DNA of 64,000 nucleotides from CAVPLM01 sp963713545 (GCA_963713545.1 CAVQME010000001.1:558001-622000); one strand, 5' to 3'. Shown: positions 9,119 to 17,948, numbered from the stretch's first letter. The notes: generated by a model from the letters alone, not told the origin. Numbers and translations: made by a program.

Positions 9119-9553
9119 GTGTCCGAAGGCGAAGGCTTCGCGCCCAAAATACTGGTCTTCTCGACCAACAACATCTCCGACCCAGGCATCGACCTGGCCG
9201 GAAGCTCACACATGCATTACTCGCCGAACGTGGTGGTCATCAGCGTCCCCTGTACCAGCGGCATCAAGCCAGGCTGGATCCTCCATGCCATAGAGAAAGG
9301 GTTCGACGGGGTCTTTATCGCCGCGGACGGTGAGGAATGCGCCTATCTGCCCGACTGCGCCGAGCGCACCGCGAAGATCATGGCGGACGCTCAGGCGCGG
9401 CTGCAGGAGCGGGGCTACGAGCCGAGGCGGGTGAAGATGGCGGCCATCTGCTCGGTCTGTGCCGACCCCTTCGTCAACTACATGAAGGAGTTCTCAGCGG
9501 CTCTCGTCGGGCTCGGCCCCTCGGCGCAGCCGTCCGGAGCGGAGGCGGCATGA
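9119..9553 (+). CDS. mvhD: MvhD-family hydrogenase/Hdr iron-sulfur (delta) subunit
   Basis: A 144-residue protein matching the MvhD/FlpD delta subunit, which passes electrons into HdrA. Visible landmarks are VVVISVPCTSGIKPGWILHAIEKGFDGVFIA and ECAYLPDC. Cysteines lie at 45, 74, 80, 111 and 114. The usual N-terminal cysteine pair is absent (FSTNNISDPG at that place), while CSVC at 111-114 looks extra. Cluster ligation may therefore differ from methanogen MvhD. Start is a GTG at 9119; its stop overlaps the next ATG (ATGA), so it is translationally coupled to hdrA. The preceding 15 bases carry GAGGAG. Confidence 0.82.
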   Translation: MSEGEGFAPKILVFSTNNISDPGIDLAGSSHMHYSPNVVVISVPCTSGIKPGWILHAIEKGFDGVFIAADGEECAYLPDCAERTAKIMADAQARLQERGYEPRRVKMAAICSVCADPFVNYMKEFSAALVGLGPSAQPSGAEAA

Positions 9554-12234
9554 AATACGACGCTCTGGTGGTCGGCAGCGGAATCGGTGGCATGGAGTCG
9601 GCCCTCAAGCTTGGCGACATGGGATACAAGGTGCTGGTCGTCGAGAGGCAAGGGAGCGTGGGCGGCAGGATGATCCTGCTCAGCAAGGTCTTTCCTACCC
9701 TAGACTGCGCCAGTTGCATCTCCACCCCCAAGATGGGGGCCACGATCCACCATCCTAATGTGACGGTCCTCACCTACGCGGAAGTCGACGGCATAACGCG
9801 GGATAACGGTGGCTTCCGGGCGAAGATCCGGCAGAAGCCCCGGTTCGTCGACATCGTGGCCTGCACCGGGTGCCGTATGTGCGAGATGGTCTGCAACGTG
9901 GCGGTGCCGGACGAGTTCAACTCCGACCTGGTCTCCCGGCGGGCGGCCTACATCGCCTTCCCCCAGGCGGTGCCGAAGAAGGCGGTCATCGACCGCGCGG
10001 GGACTTCGCCCTGCGTGGCGGCCTGCCCGGCGGGCATCAAGCCGCACGGCTACATAGCGCTCATCCGCAGCGGTCAATATGAAAAGGCTTTCGAGCTCGT
10101 GTGCGAGGCGACGCCGCTGGTCGGCAGCCTCGGCCGCGCCTGCTACGCCCCATGCGAAGAGGAGTGCACCCGCAGCAACCTGGAAGGGGCACTCTCCATA
10201 CGCAGGCTCAAGCGCTTCATCGCCGATGCCCACTACGCGAAGGAACGCTCCGCGGTGGGACTTCCACCGCCGAACGGCAAGAAAGTAGCGGTGGTCGGCT
10301 CCGGGCCGGCCGGTCTCACGGCAGCCTGGCATCTGGCGCGCAAGGGCTACGAGGCGACAATACTGGAGGCGGCCTCACAGGCCGGGGGCATGATGCGCCT
10401 CGCCCTTCCTCCCTATCGCCTCCCCAACGAAGTCGTGGACGAAGACGTCGCCAACGTCACTGACGTTGGCGTGAAGATCCTCACCGACACCCGCGTGGAG
10501 GACCTCGAGGCGCTGAAGGCTGAGGGCTACGACGCCGTGCTGCTGGCCATAGGCACGCACCAGGCCACCAGGCTGCGGGTCCCTGGCGAGGATCTGCCCG
10601 GCGTCATGCGGGCCGCCGATTTCCTCAAGGCCGCCAAGCTGGGCGAAGAGCTCGATGTCAAGGACAAGCGGGTCGTGGTGATCGGCGGCGGCAACGTCGC
10701 CATCGACGTTGCCCGCACCGCCCTGCGGCACAGTGCCCAGTCTGTTCAGATGCTCAGTCTCGAGTCGCTACAGGAGATGCCCGCTCACCCGCAGGAAGTC
10801 GAAGAGGCGAGAGCAGAGGGCGTCACCTTCAAGAACTCGTGCGGGGTGCGTTCGTTCGGAGGCGAGGAGACGGTGCGCAGCGTCGATCTCATGCGCTGCG
10901 TGTCGGTCTACGACGACAAAGGACGCTTCAGTCCGAAGTACGCTGACGGCACTGCCGGCAGCTTGGCCTGTGACGTGGTCATAGTGGCCGCCGGCATGCG
11001 GCCGGATTCCGGTGCGTTCGGACTTGCGGTCAACAGCAGCGGCACCATCCAGGTGGATGAAGGCACCCTGCAATCGAGCGTGCCCCACGTGTTTGCTGCG
11101 GGGGACGTCGTCCTCGGGCCGTCGATGATCACGTCGGCCGCGGGGCAGGGCCGCCGGGCCGCTCACATGATGGACCGGTGGCTCCAGGGCCAGGAGTTCG
11201 ACGTGGCGGAGTTCGAGGCCGTGCTTCCGACCGTGGAGAAGGAACGGGTCCTGGCGCGGCAGTCGGCTTACACCCGCATCGAGCCGCTTGTCCCGCGCGA
11301 GATGGGCAAGCTGGCGCCGGGTGAGTTCTACCCCGACGAGCAGACCATGACCGAAGAAGAGGCTCTCACAAGCGCGAGCCGCTGTCTGGACTGCGGGGTG
11401 TGCTCCGAATGCCAGCAGTGTGTCAAGATCTGCCCGCCTCAGTGCATACATCTGGACATGCTGGGTAGCGAGATGGAGGCCGAGGTGGGCACGGTCATCG
11501 TAGCCACCGGCTACACGCTCTTCCCGGCCGACCTCAAGCCACAATACGGCTACGGTAAATACAAGAACGTCATCACCGGGATGCAGATGGACCGGCTGCT
11601 CGCCCCCACCCGTCCCTACAACGCCGTTCTGCGTCCGGGGGACGGCAAGGTGCCCGACAGTATCGCGTATATCCTCTGCACGGGGTCGCGCGACGAGACG
11701 GTGGATAATCCGCTCTGCTCGCGCATCTGCTGCATGTACTCGATCAAGCAGAACCAGTTGATCATGGGAGCCCTGCCGCTGGCGGACGTCACCGTGTACT
11801 ACATGGACATCCGCGCGGTCGGCAAGGGTTACAACGAGTTCTACGAGCAGGCCAAAGCAATGGGGGCCAATTTCGTCAAGGGCCGCGTGGCCAGCATCGC
11901 CGAGAAGGACGACGGCAACCTCATCCTGCGCTACGAAGACATCGAGAACGGCACGCTGAGTGAGGCCGAGCACGATCTCGTCGTGCTGGCGGTAGGCGTC
12001 CGGCCCAACGACGACGTGCGCACGCTATTCCCCGACGGCGACCTGCAGCTAGACGACTACGCCTATGTGGAAGAGCCGGAAGAAGACCTGAACCCCGCGG
12101 CGACCAACATCCCCGGCGTCTTTGTGGCCGGCTCTGCTTCGGGAGTCAAGGACATCCCCGATTCCATCCTTCACGCGGGGGCCGCGGTCGCCCAAGCGGC
12201 AGCTCACCTCGAGAAGGTGAAGGTGACGCCATGA
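9550..12234 (+). CDS. hdrA: HdrA-like flavoprotein with inserted GltD/NfnB-like NAD(P)H module
   Basis: 894 residues. Residues 1-140 are an HdrA start: GSGIGGMESALKLGDMGYKV, FPTLDCASCISTPKMG, and a CTGCRMCEMVC cluster near 105-115. Residues about 154-600 look like the glutamate synthase small chain. That part has an N-terminal cysteine domain (CVAACPAGIKPHGY, CYAPCEEEC), an FAD loop GSGPAGLTAAWHLARKGYEA near 249 and an NAD(P) loop GGGNVAIDVARTAL near 378. From about 610 HdrA resumes, with CLDCGVCSECQQCVKIC and GSRDETVDNPLCSRICCMYS. Such proteins accept or give electrons to NAD(P)H and to HdrA-type flavin. It is coupled by ATGA overlaps to both neighbours. I infer a cytosolic flavin-based electron-transfer subunit; bifurcation is possible but not shown. 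Confidence 0.85.
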   Translation: MKYDALVVGSGIGGMESALKLGDMGYKVLVVERQGSVGGRMILLSKVFPTLDCASCISTPKMGATIHHPNVTVLTYAEVDGITRDNGGFRAKIRQKPRFVDIVACTGCRMCEMVCNVAVPDEFNSDLVSRRAAYIAFPQAVPKKAVIDRAGTSPCVAACPAGIKPHGYIALIRSGQYEKAFELVCEATPLVGSLGRACYAPCEEECTRSNLEGALSIRRLKRFIADAHYAKERSAVGLPPPNGKKVAVVGSGPAGLTAAWHLARKGYEATILEAASQAGGMMRLALPPYRLPNEVVDEDVANVTDVGVKILTDTRVEDLEALKAEGYDAVLLAIGTHQATRLRVPGEDLPGVMRAADFLKAAKLGEELDVKDKRVVVIGGGNVAIDVARTALRHSAQSVQMLSLESLQEMPAHPQEVEEARAEGVTFKNSCGVRSFGGEETVRSVDLMRCVSVYDDKGRFSPKYADGTAGSLACDVVIVAAGMRPDSGAFGLAVNSSGTIQVDEGTLQSSVPHVFAAGDVVLGPSMITSAAGQGRRAAHMMDRWLQGQEFDVAEFEAVLPTVEKERVLARQSAYTRIEPLVPREMGKLAPGEFYPDEQTMTEEEALTSASRCLDCGVCSECQQCVKICPPQCIHLDMLGSEMEAEVGTVIVATGYTLFPADLKPQYGYGKYKNVITGMQMDRLLAPTRPYNAVLRPGDGKVPDSIAYILCTGSRDETVDNPLCSRICCMYSIKQNQLIMGALPLADVTVYYMDIRAVGKGYNEFYEQAKAMGANFVKGRVASIAEKDDGNLILRYEDIENGTLSEAEHDLVVLAVGVRPNDDVRTLFPDGDLQLDDYAYVEEPEEDLNPAATNIPGVFVAGSASGVKDIPDSILHAGAAVAQAAAHLEKVKVTP

Positions 12235-14213
12235 ACGACGTCCCGAAGGGCGACCCAGTCATGGACGACATCACACCGGCCGACGGGACCGCCGCGGCCG
12301 ACCTGGCAAACGGCGTCGCCGTGCCGGCCGATGCCGGACCCACCGCGACTCCTGTGGCAGCTGCCGACGCGACCGCCGCCGCGGTCGACGGTGCCGCGTC
12401 AGCCGACATGGCTGCGCCTGCGGAGACTCCTGGCAAGAGACGCATCGGTGTCTATGTCTGTCACTGCGGCGGCAACATCTCCGACTATGTCGAGGTGGAC
12501 AAGGTCGTGGCCTCGGTCCAATCCGATCCCGATGTCGTCGTGGCCAAGACAGCCATGTTCACCTGCTCCGACGCCAGCCAGCAAGAGATCATCCAGGACA
12601 TCCAAGAACAGCACCTGGACGGGATCGTCGTGGCCTCGTGCTCGCCCAAGCTGCACACCTTCACGTTCCGCGAGGTGGCCAAGCGAGCCGGCCTGAGCCC
12701 TTATCAGTACACCCAGGTGAACATCCGGGAGCAGTGCTCGTGGACCCACACCGATGACTGCGACGGTGCCACCCGTAAGGCCTCCCAGCTGGTGAAGGCC
12801 GGCATCGGGCGCACCCGCCTGACAGTTCCTCTGGACCCGATCGTAGTCGAGACCGTGCCAAAAGCGGTCGTGATCGGAGGAGGTATCGCCGGTCTGAGGG
12901 CCGCCCTGGGCATGGCCGAGATCGGGCTTGCGGTCTTTCTGGTGGAGAGGGAGGCACAGCTTGGCGGTTGGGCGAATGGCTTCGGAGAGATGTATCCCCA
13001 CGGCAAGAACGGCCGGGAACTGATCGCCCGCCTGACTGACCGCATCCGCGAACACCCCGACATCACGGTGTTCACGGGCGCGCGGGTGGTCAGCAAGGCC
13101 GGGACCTTCGGCAACTACGATGTCGGCATCGAGATCGACCAGGAGGATGCGGACAAACCGCCTGAGACCATCACCGTGCAGGTCGGGTCCATCATCGTGG
13201 CCACGGGTTTCGACGCTTACGAGGTGAGTGACGACGAGTTCGGCCACGGCCTCGACGGGGTGATCGCCCTACCCGAGTTCAAGAGGCTCGTCGACGCGGA
13301 GACCGGCTCGCTGACCTTCGGCGGCAAACCCGTCGAGACGATCGTCTACATCTACTGTGTCGGCAGCCGGCAGGATCCCTCTGTTGAGAACGCCAACGAG
13401 TATTGCTCGCGTTACTGCTGCACGGCGGCAGTCCACGCGTCGCTCGAAGTCGCGGGCAAACCAGGGAGAGTGCACCAGTACCACCTGCATCGCGACATAA
13501 GGACCTACGGCAAGTATGAGCTGCTGTACGACGAGTCCCTGAGCAAGGGCTCCGTCTACGTCAAGGTGCCCGACGATGAACCGCCGGTGGTACAGCGCGA
13601 CCCGGAGACCGGCAAGCTCCTGGTGACGATCCGAGACTTTCTTGGCGGGGGCGAAGAGGTGGAGATCCCGGCCGACCTAGTGGTCCTGGTCACGGGGATG
13701 GTCCCCCGAGCCAACGCCGAGCTGATCAAAACCCTCAAGCTGCCGGTGGGCAGAGGAGGCTTCTTCAACGAGATCCACCCGAAGCTGCGGCCGGTGGAGA
13801 CCGTGGTGGACGGAGTGTACATCTGCGGTGCCTGTCAGGGGCCGAAGAACTCCGCCGAGGCCGTGGCCTCCGGTCTCGCCGCTGTGACGCAGAGCGCCTC
13901 CATCCTCAAGAGGGGCTACGCCGAGCTCGATCCGCTTGTGGCCGTGGTGGATACCGACCGCTGTACCTGGTGCGGACTGTGTCTCGCGGCCTGTCCCTAC
14001 GAGGCCCCGGGGCAGGTGACCGAGAACGGCGAAGCGGTCGCCTTCATCGACAAGGCCACCTGCAAGGGCTGCGGAGGCTGCGTGCCTGTCTGTCCCTCTG
14101 ACGCCATCGACCTGGAGGGCTACACGGACGCGCAGATCCGGGCCATGATCGACGGCCTCGCTGAGGAACCGGCCGGCGAGCCGGCGGGAGAACCGGTGGA
14201 GGTGAACGTCTGA
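12231..14213 (+). CDS. hdrA: HdrA subunit (Hdr/Qmo-type FAD iron-sulfur protein)
   Basis: 660 residues. After an Ala-rich linker of about 68 residues comes the full HdrA N-terminus (IGVYVCHCGGNISDYV, CSPKLHTFTF, NIREQCSWTH). The FAD loop GGGIAGLRAALGMAEIG is near residue 213, and CVGSRQDPSVENANEYCSRYC follows. The C-terminus holds two 4Fe-4S motifs, CTWCGLCLAACPYEAPG and CKGCGGCVPVCPSDAI. It is the canonical HdrA of the operon, in contrast to the GltD-containing homologue upstream. Coupled to both neighbours by stop/start overlaps. The poly-Ala linker is unusual for HdrA and may tether or be unstructured. Confidence 0.9.
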   Translation: MNDVPKGDPVMDDITPADGTAAADLANGVAVPADAGPTATPVAAADATAAAVDGAASADMAAPAETPGKRRIGVYVCHCGGNISDYVEVDKVVASVQSDPDVVVAKTAMFTCSDASQQEIIQDIQEQHLDGIVVASCSPKLHTFTFREVAKRAGLSPYQYTQVNIREQCSWTHTDDCDGATRKASQLVKAGIGRTRLTVPLDPIVVETVPKAVVIGGGIAGLRAALGMAEIGLAVFLVEREAQLGGWANGFGEMYPHGKNGRELIARLTDRIREHPDITVFTGARVVSKAGTFGNYDVGIEIDQEDADKPPETITVQVGSIIVATGFDAYEVSDDEFGHGLDGVIALPEFKRLVDAETGSLTFGGKPVETIVYIYCVGSRQDPSVENANEYCSRYCCTAAVHASLEVAGKPGRVHQYHLHRDIRTYGKYELLYDESLSKGSVYVKVPDDEPPVVQRDPETGKLLVTIRDFLGGGEEVEIPADLVVLVTGMVPRANAELIKTLKLPVGRGGFFNEIHPKLRPVETVVDGVYICGACQGPKNSAEAVASGLAAVTQSASILKRGYAELDPLVAVVDTDRCTWCGLCLAACPYEAPGQVTENGEAVAFIDKATCKGCGGCVPVCPSDAIDLEGYTDAQIRAMIDGLAEEPAGEPAGEPVEVNV

Positions 14214-14461
14214 TGGGCACCCCCGACCGCGAGATCCGCGAGATCATCCGCGACGAGCACATCATGCGTAACCGCATCTTGAAGGTGGTCGAGAACGAGC
14301 CGCGCACCATCCCCGAGATAGCCGAGGCTTTGGGCTATCCGACCTCTGAGGTGACCTTCTGGGTGATGGGCATGCGCAAATACGGCTTCGTTACGGAAGA
14401 CAAAGAGGTCACCGACGAGGGGTACTACCGCTACCAGGCGATCGAGAGGGACGAATCATGA
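14213..14461 (+). CDS. Small winged-helix-like protein inside the Hdr operon
   Basis: An 82-residue soluble protein. NEPRTIPEIAEALGYPTSEVTFWVMGMRKYGFVTED reads as a helix-turn-helix followed by a wing, as in MarR/ArsR-like minimal domains. It is embedded with overlaps on both sides (TGATG with hdrA, ATGA with the membrane subunit), so it is translated in step with the complex. It could be a regulator, but such tight coupling is also seen for small structural or assembly subunits. No cysteines, hence no cluster. Function not established. Confidence 0.7.
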   Translation: MGTPDREIREIIRDEHIMRNRILKVVENEPRTIPEIAEALGYPTSEVTFWVMGMRKYGFVTEDKEVTDEGYYRYQAIERDES

Positions 14462-15624
14462 CCACGAGGGTGAATCCTCGCCTGATCGACGACGTGGCTC
14501 TCTATGGGGCCGAGGATGTGCAGAAATGCTACAACTGCGGCAACTGCACGGCCACCTGCTCGCTCGTCGACCAGTCCTACAACTTCCCGCGTAAGTGCAT
14601 GCATGCTCTGCAGATGGGCATGGAGAAGAAGCTGGAGAGTAGCCTGGAGCCCTGGCTCTGCTACTACTGCGGCGACTGTTCCGTTGAGTGTCCCCGGGAG
14701 GCTCAACCGGGCGAGACCATGATGAGTCTTCGCCGCTGGCTGACCTCGCGCTACGACTTCACCGGCATCGGCCGCTTGTTCTACCGGCGCCCCCGGTTCG
14801 AGATCATCGCCGTGGCGGTCGTGGCCGTCCTCACGGGCATAGGCTTCACGATCTTCGGCCTGCTGCAGGGCGACATCCGCCAGTACACCGGGCCCGACGC
14901 GTTCCTGCCGGCGAGCATGGTCCACATCTTCGACTGGATCCTGGCGGCTGTCCTCCTCGCCTTCCTCCTGCCCAACTGCGCCCGCATGTGGTGGTTCACG
15001 GTGGGGCGGGACACGTTGGGAGCATCTCGCTCCGGGCGGTTGTCTCCTCTCGAGTACGTCAAGGGGATCTACCTGTTTCCACTCCACTTCATGACCCAAA
15101 AACGGTATGCACAATGCAACACCAAGCGGCCGTGGGTACTCCACCTGTTTCTCATGCTGAGCTACCTCACTATGCTCATCCTGATCATGTTTTTCCTCGA
15201 CAACATGTGGTCCGGTCCGGAGATCGACTGGCGGGTACACGTGTTCGGCTATCTGGCGAGCGTCGGCCTGCTGGCCGTCACCATCTACGCGCTGCGCGGC
15301 CGGATCAAGAAGACCGAGGAGCACTACCGGCACTCCCACGAGACCGACTGGATGTTCCTCGTCCTCCTGATCATCGTGGCGGCGACGGGAGTCCTGCAGC
15401 ACATCCTTCACCGGGGAGGCGCGGACATCGCCGCGAACGTGGCATACGTCATCCACCTAATGGCGGTCGTCCCCATGCTGGCCCTGGAAGTCCCGTTCAG
15501 CAAGTGGTCGCACATGGCCTACCGCCCACTTGCCATGTACTTTTCCGTACTGCGCGAGAAGATCGCTCCGTTGCCGGCGACTGAGGGCATACCGGGCGAA
15601 ACCCAGACCGAGCCCGTAGCTTGA
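14458..15624 (+). CDS. qmoC: QmoC-like membrane subunit (HdrC ferredoxin domain + cytochrome b-like domain)
   Basis: 388 residues. Two 4Fe-4S motifs of HdrC type come first (CYNCGNCTATC at 24-34, CYYCGDCSVEC at 68-78). About six membrane helices follow from residue 115, e.g. FEIIAVAVVAVLTGIGFTIF and MFLVLLIIVAATGVLQHIL. Histidines inside helices (VHIFDWIL, WVLHLFLML, VIHLMAVVPML) could bind heme b, as in QmoC/HdrE. In sulfate reducers QmoC exchanges electrons with menaquinone. No HdrB catalytic subunit (CCG domains) is seen nearby, so the operon is Qmo-like rather than a classical heterodisulfide reductase. It starts inside the stop of the small winged-helix gene. Confidence 0.85.
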   Translation: MTTRVNPRLIDDVALYGAEDVQKCYNCGNCTATCSLVDQSYNFPRKCMHALQMGMEKKLESSLEPWLCYYCGDCSVECPREAQPGETMMSLRRWLTSRYDFTGIGRLFYRRPRFEIIAVAVVAVLTGIGFTIFGLLQGDIRQYTGPDAFLPASMVHIFDWILAAVLLAFLLPNCARMWWFTVGRDTLGASRSGRLSPLEYVKGIYLFPLHFMTQKRYAQCNTKRPWVLHLFLMLSYLTMLILIMFFLDNMWSGPEIDWRVHVFGYLASVGLLAVTIYALRGRIKKTEEHYRHSHETDWMFLVLLIIVAATGVLQHILHRGGADIAANVAYVIHLMAVVPMLALEVPFSKWSHMAYRPLAMYFSVLREKIAPLPATEGIPGETQTEPVA

Positions 15625-15675
15625 TCCCACGATCACGGCCAGCATCACCGAACCATACAAGGGGGACATAAACAC

Positions 15676-16155
15676 GTGGACACCACCAAGAAGACCATCA
15701 TCCTTTTCAGCGGCGACTTCGACAAAGTCATGGCGGCCCTGATCATCGCCAACGGCGCGGCCGCCATGGGCGACGACGTCACCATCTTCTGCACGTTCTG
15801 GGGCCTCAACCTCCTCCGCAAATCGGAAAAGGTCAAGGTCTCCGGCAAGAGCACCCTGCAGGGGATGTTCGGCCGGATGATGCCGCGCGGCGTAGGCAAG
15901 TTGAAGCTTTCGAAGATGAACTTCGCCGGCATGGGTGTCCCCATGATGAAGAAGGTCATGAAGGCGGAAGGCGCCATGTCGCTGGAGGACTTGCTTTCGA
16001 GCGCGAGGGAGTTGGACGTCAAGCTGGTGGCATGCACCATGACGATGGACATGCTGGGCTTCAAGAAAGAAGAGTTGCTCGACGGGGTCGAGTTCGCCGG
16101 CGTGGCCGCCTATCTCGCCGAAGCGGACGAAGCGAACATCAACCTGTTCATCTAG
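15676..16155 (+). CDS. DsrE2/DsrE-family sulfur-transfer protein
   Basis: 159 residues of the DsrE/DsrF-like type (IILFSGDFDKVMAALIIANGAAAMG, TIFCTFWGLNLLRK). The family's reactive cysteine is Cys120 in ACTMTMDMLGF; Cys39 is a second candidate. Homologues bind sulfane sulfur and exchange it with TusA, usually at the membrane or in the cytosol. The start is a GTG at 15676 with AAGGGGG upstream, 51 bases after qmoC, so it is the last gene of the operon. A hairpin at 16176 follows. A role as sulfur donor/acceptor for the Hdr-like complex is inferred from context. Confidence 0.85.
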   Translation: MDTTKKTIILFSGDFDKVMAALIIANGAAAMGDDVTIFCTFWGLNLLRKSEKVKVSGKSTLQGMFGRMMPRGVGKLKLSKMNFAGMGVPMMKKVMKAEGAMSLEDLLSSARELDVKLVACTMTMDMLGFKKEELLDGVEFAGVAAYLAEADEANINLFI

Positions 16156-16175
16156 GGCACGCTCGGAAGAATATC

Positions 16176-16222
16176 CTGCCCCATGGGACTCCCCCCCTCT
16201 GGCGGAGAGTCTCATGGGGCAG
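16176..16222. terminator. Hairpin ending the Hdr operon and the convergent dodecin gene
   Basis: CTGCCCCATGGGACT pairs with AGTCTCATGGGGCAG (one G-U pair) around a 17-base loop. It lies between the convergent dsrE2 and dodecin genes. No long T-run follows, so it is probably a bidirectional, non-canonical terminator. Confidence 0.65.
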
Positions 16223-16231
16223 GTACGGGTT

Positions 16232-16453
16232 CTAGTCTTTGAGATCCTTGTGATACTTGAACGAGACCGAGACCTTGGTCCGGTACTCCACGATCTTGTT
16301 CTGGTCCAGCCGCACGTCCATCTTGACGACCTCGGCTATGCGCATGTCTTCCAGACTCGCGGCAGCCGCCTCGATGGCCGCCTTCGCCGCGTCCTCCCAG
16401 GAGTTAGGGCTGGTCCCGATCAGTTCGATCACCTTGTAAACGCCACCAGACAC
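16232..16453 (-). CDS. Dodecin family flavin-binding protein
   Basis: A 73-residue protein matching dodecins almost end to end: VYKVIELIGTSPNSWEDAAKAAIEAA, then DMRIAEVVKMDVRLD and the closing strand EYRTKVSVSFKYH. Dodecins form hollow dodecamers that store or buffer FMN/riboflavin in the cytoplasm, which suits a region rich in flavoproteins. GGAGG lies before the ATG. It converges with the Hdr operon and shares its terminator. Confidence 0.92.
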   Translation of the reverse strand: MSGGVYKVIELIGTSPNSWEDAAKAAIEAAAASLEDMRIAEVVKMDVRLDQNKIVEYRTKVSVSFKYHKDLKD

Positions 16454-16667
16454 CGGAGACCTCCTCTCGTCGACGGTCGAGGCCGAGGAAGAGGCAACTC
16501 AGGCACCGGTCCCTCGCCCCATATGTCACTAGAGTAATACCCTCCACCGGCCTGGTCCAGCAGGCAGTCTTTGTCTCCCACCAGCTTCTGCCGATATATG
16601 TGGCAAGGACGGCGACGCCACAGTAGTATGAGTCAGCCGGAAAGCACCTCGGCAGCGGAGAGCAGGA

Positions 16668-17000
16668 ATGGAGAGCCCGAGAGACGTAGAGAAGTTATCC
16701 GCGGAAGTGGAGAGACTGGCCTTCGACTGGCGCCGTATGCGCACCGTGGTCGAGCGCATCGCGAAGATGGAGTGGTGGGATCTTCGGACCCTCTGCTGCC
16801 TCTTTTGCCATGCGCCTTTCGACGTCGCCACCGGTGACTGCAAACACGAGGTGGACTGCGTGTACGAGCGCAGTTGCCAGATCACGGGCATCGATCCGAG
16901 GCCCATCCCCAACGAGGCGATCCTCGAGGAGTGGGGGCAGCCGTCCCGGGAGTCGCCGATCGTTCGAGTTCGCCCCGGGGCGCCACTTTCCCCGCTGTAG
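16668..17000 (+). CDS. Small cysteine-containing hypothetical protein
   Basis: A 110-residue soluble protein that I do not recognise. It opens with a coiled-coil-like stretch (DVEKLSAEVERLAFDWRRM). A cysteine-rich segment follows (LCCLFCHAPFDVATGDCKHEVDCVYERSC) that could bind a metal. It ends with proline-rich sequence. GGAGAGCAGG precedes the ATG. The 214 bases upstream to the dodecin gene contain no other gene I can support. Coding status is likely but not certain. Confidence 0.5.
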   Translation: MESPRDVEKLSAEVERLAFDWRRMRTVVERIAKMEWWDLRTLCCLFCHAPFDVATGDCKHEVDCVYERSCQITGIDPRPIPNEAILEEWGQPSRESPIVRVRPGAPLSPL

Positions 17001-17133
17001 ATCCGCTTCGCCTCCCCCATCGTCGACCGCCGGCTGCACCTCCGGTGCATGCCGCCGCTCTCGGCATCCCTATGAGCAAAGTGAAGAAGTAGCGCCCGAC
17101 CTTGGGCAGGCGCCTAGGTTGCGTCGAACCGGT

Positions 17134-17948
17134 TTAGAGCGATTTCCGGATTCGTCCCTTCCACATCCCGCCGCGACCGCGCCCATGGTGCCAGGCGGAC
17201 GAGACGGTGGCCCAGAGATAGAGCAAGGCGGTCACGGGTAGCAGCAGAGTCCACAGCGGGAAGAGATGGTAGAAGCGAACCATGGGCAGGTAGAGCAGGC
17301 TCATCAGCAACCAGGCTACTCCGCCGAGGACGCGCGGCCACAGCCCCCACGCCCCCAGCAAGAGCACGGGCGGGACCACGAACAAGAGCAACAACCCGAT
17401 CACACACGCGGTCACTTGAAGCGGCGAGTAGCCCAGTTGAGCGTAGGCCGAGCGCGAGATCATGTGCAGGACCTCGCGGAGACTCCGGTGGTGTCGCAGG
17501 CTGCGCGAGCTGTCAGTCATTCCCAGCCAGATGCGATGACCGCCGCGCTTGATCTCACGGCCGAGGGCGCAGTCGTCGATCAGTTCGCCCTTGATGGACT
17601 CGACGCCACCTATACGGGCGAGGGCGGCGCGGCGCACCAGCATGGTGCCGCCCGCCGCCCCGGCTACCCGTGAGCCGGGATCGTTGACGAGACGGAACGG
17701 GTAGAGCATACGGAAGAAGAACACGAAGGCGGGGATCATCAGCTTCTCAGGCAGCGCACGGTCTCCCCGATGCCCTCTTCCTCATTCCGAGCCGGGATCA
17801 CAGCCACCACCTCCGGCCAAGGATCGGGGGCGGGCGGCACCGGCTCGCCGTCGATCCGCCAGAACATCCCCCGCCCCAAGGCGAGACCCAGCCAGCCCGC
17901 GAGCGAGACGGCGCCCAGGGTGACGAGAGTGAGCGTCGTGGCCGTCAT
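17134..17948 (-). pseudogene. HpnB-like family 2 glycosyltransferase with internal deletion
   Basis: The N-terminal part (start 17948; one helix, then PEVVAVIPARNEEEGIGETVRCL) runs into a TGA after RCLRS. Immediately after, in another frame, the C-terminal half continues as EKLMIPAFVFFFRMLYPFR, AGAAGGTMLVRRAALARIGGV and LIDDCALGREIKRGG, with three or four membrane helices. Full HpnB-type enzymes have roughly 100 more residues between these parts, including the metal-binding DxD region. A deletion at about 17741-17752 thus removed the catalytic core and broke the frame. It was a membrane glycosyltransferase, named after hopanoid gene clusters but not restricted to them. It is now almost certainly inactive. 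Confidence 0.75.

Noticed and set aside
17734..17755. TGA-TGA in the HpnB-like gene as readthrough or programmed shift
   Set aside because: About 100 residues including the catalytic region are missing, so the break is a deletion, not recoding.
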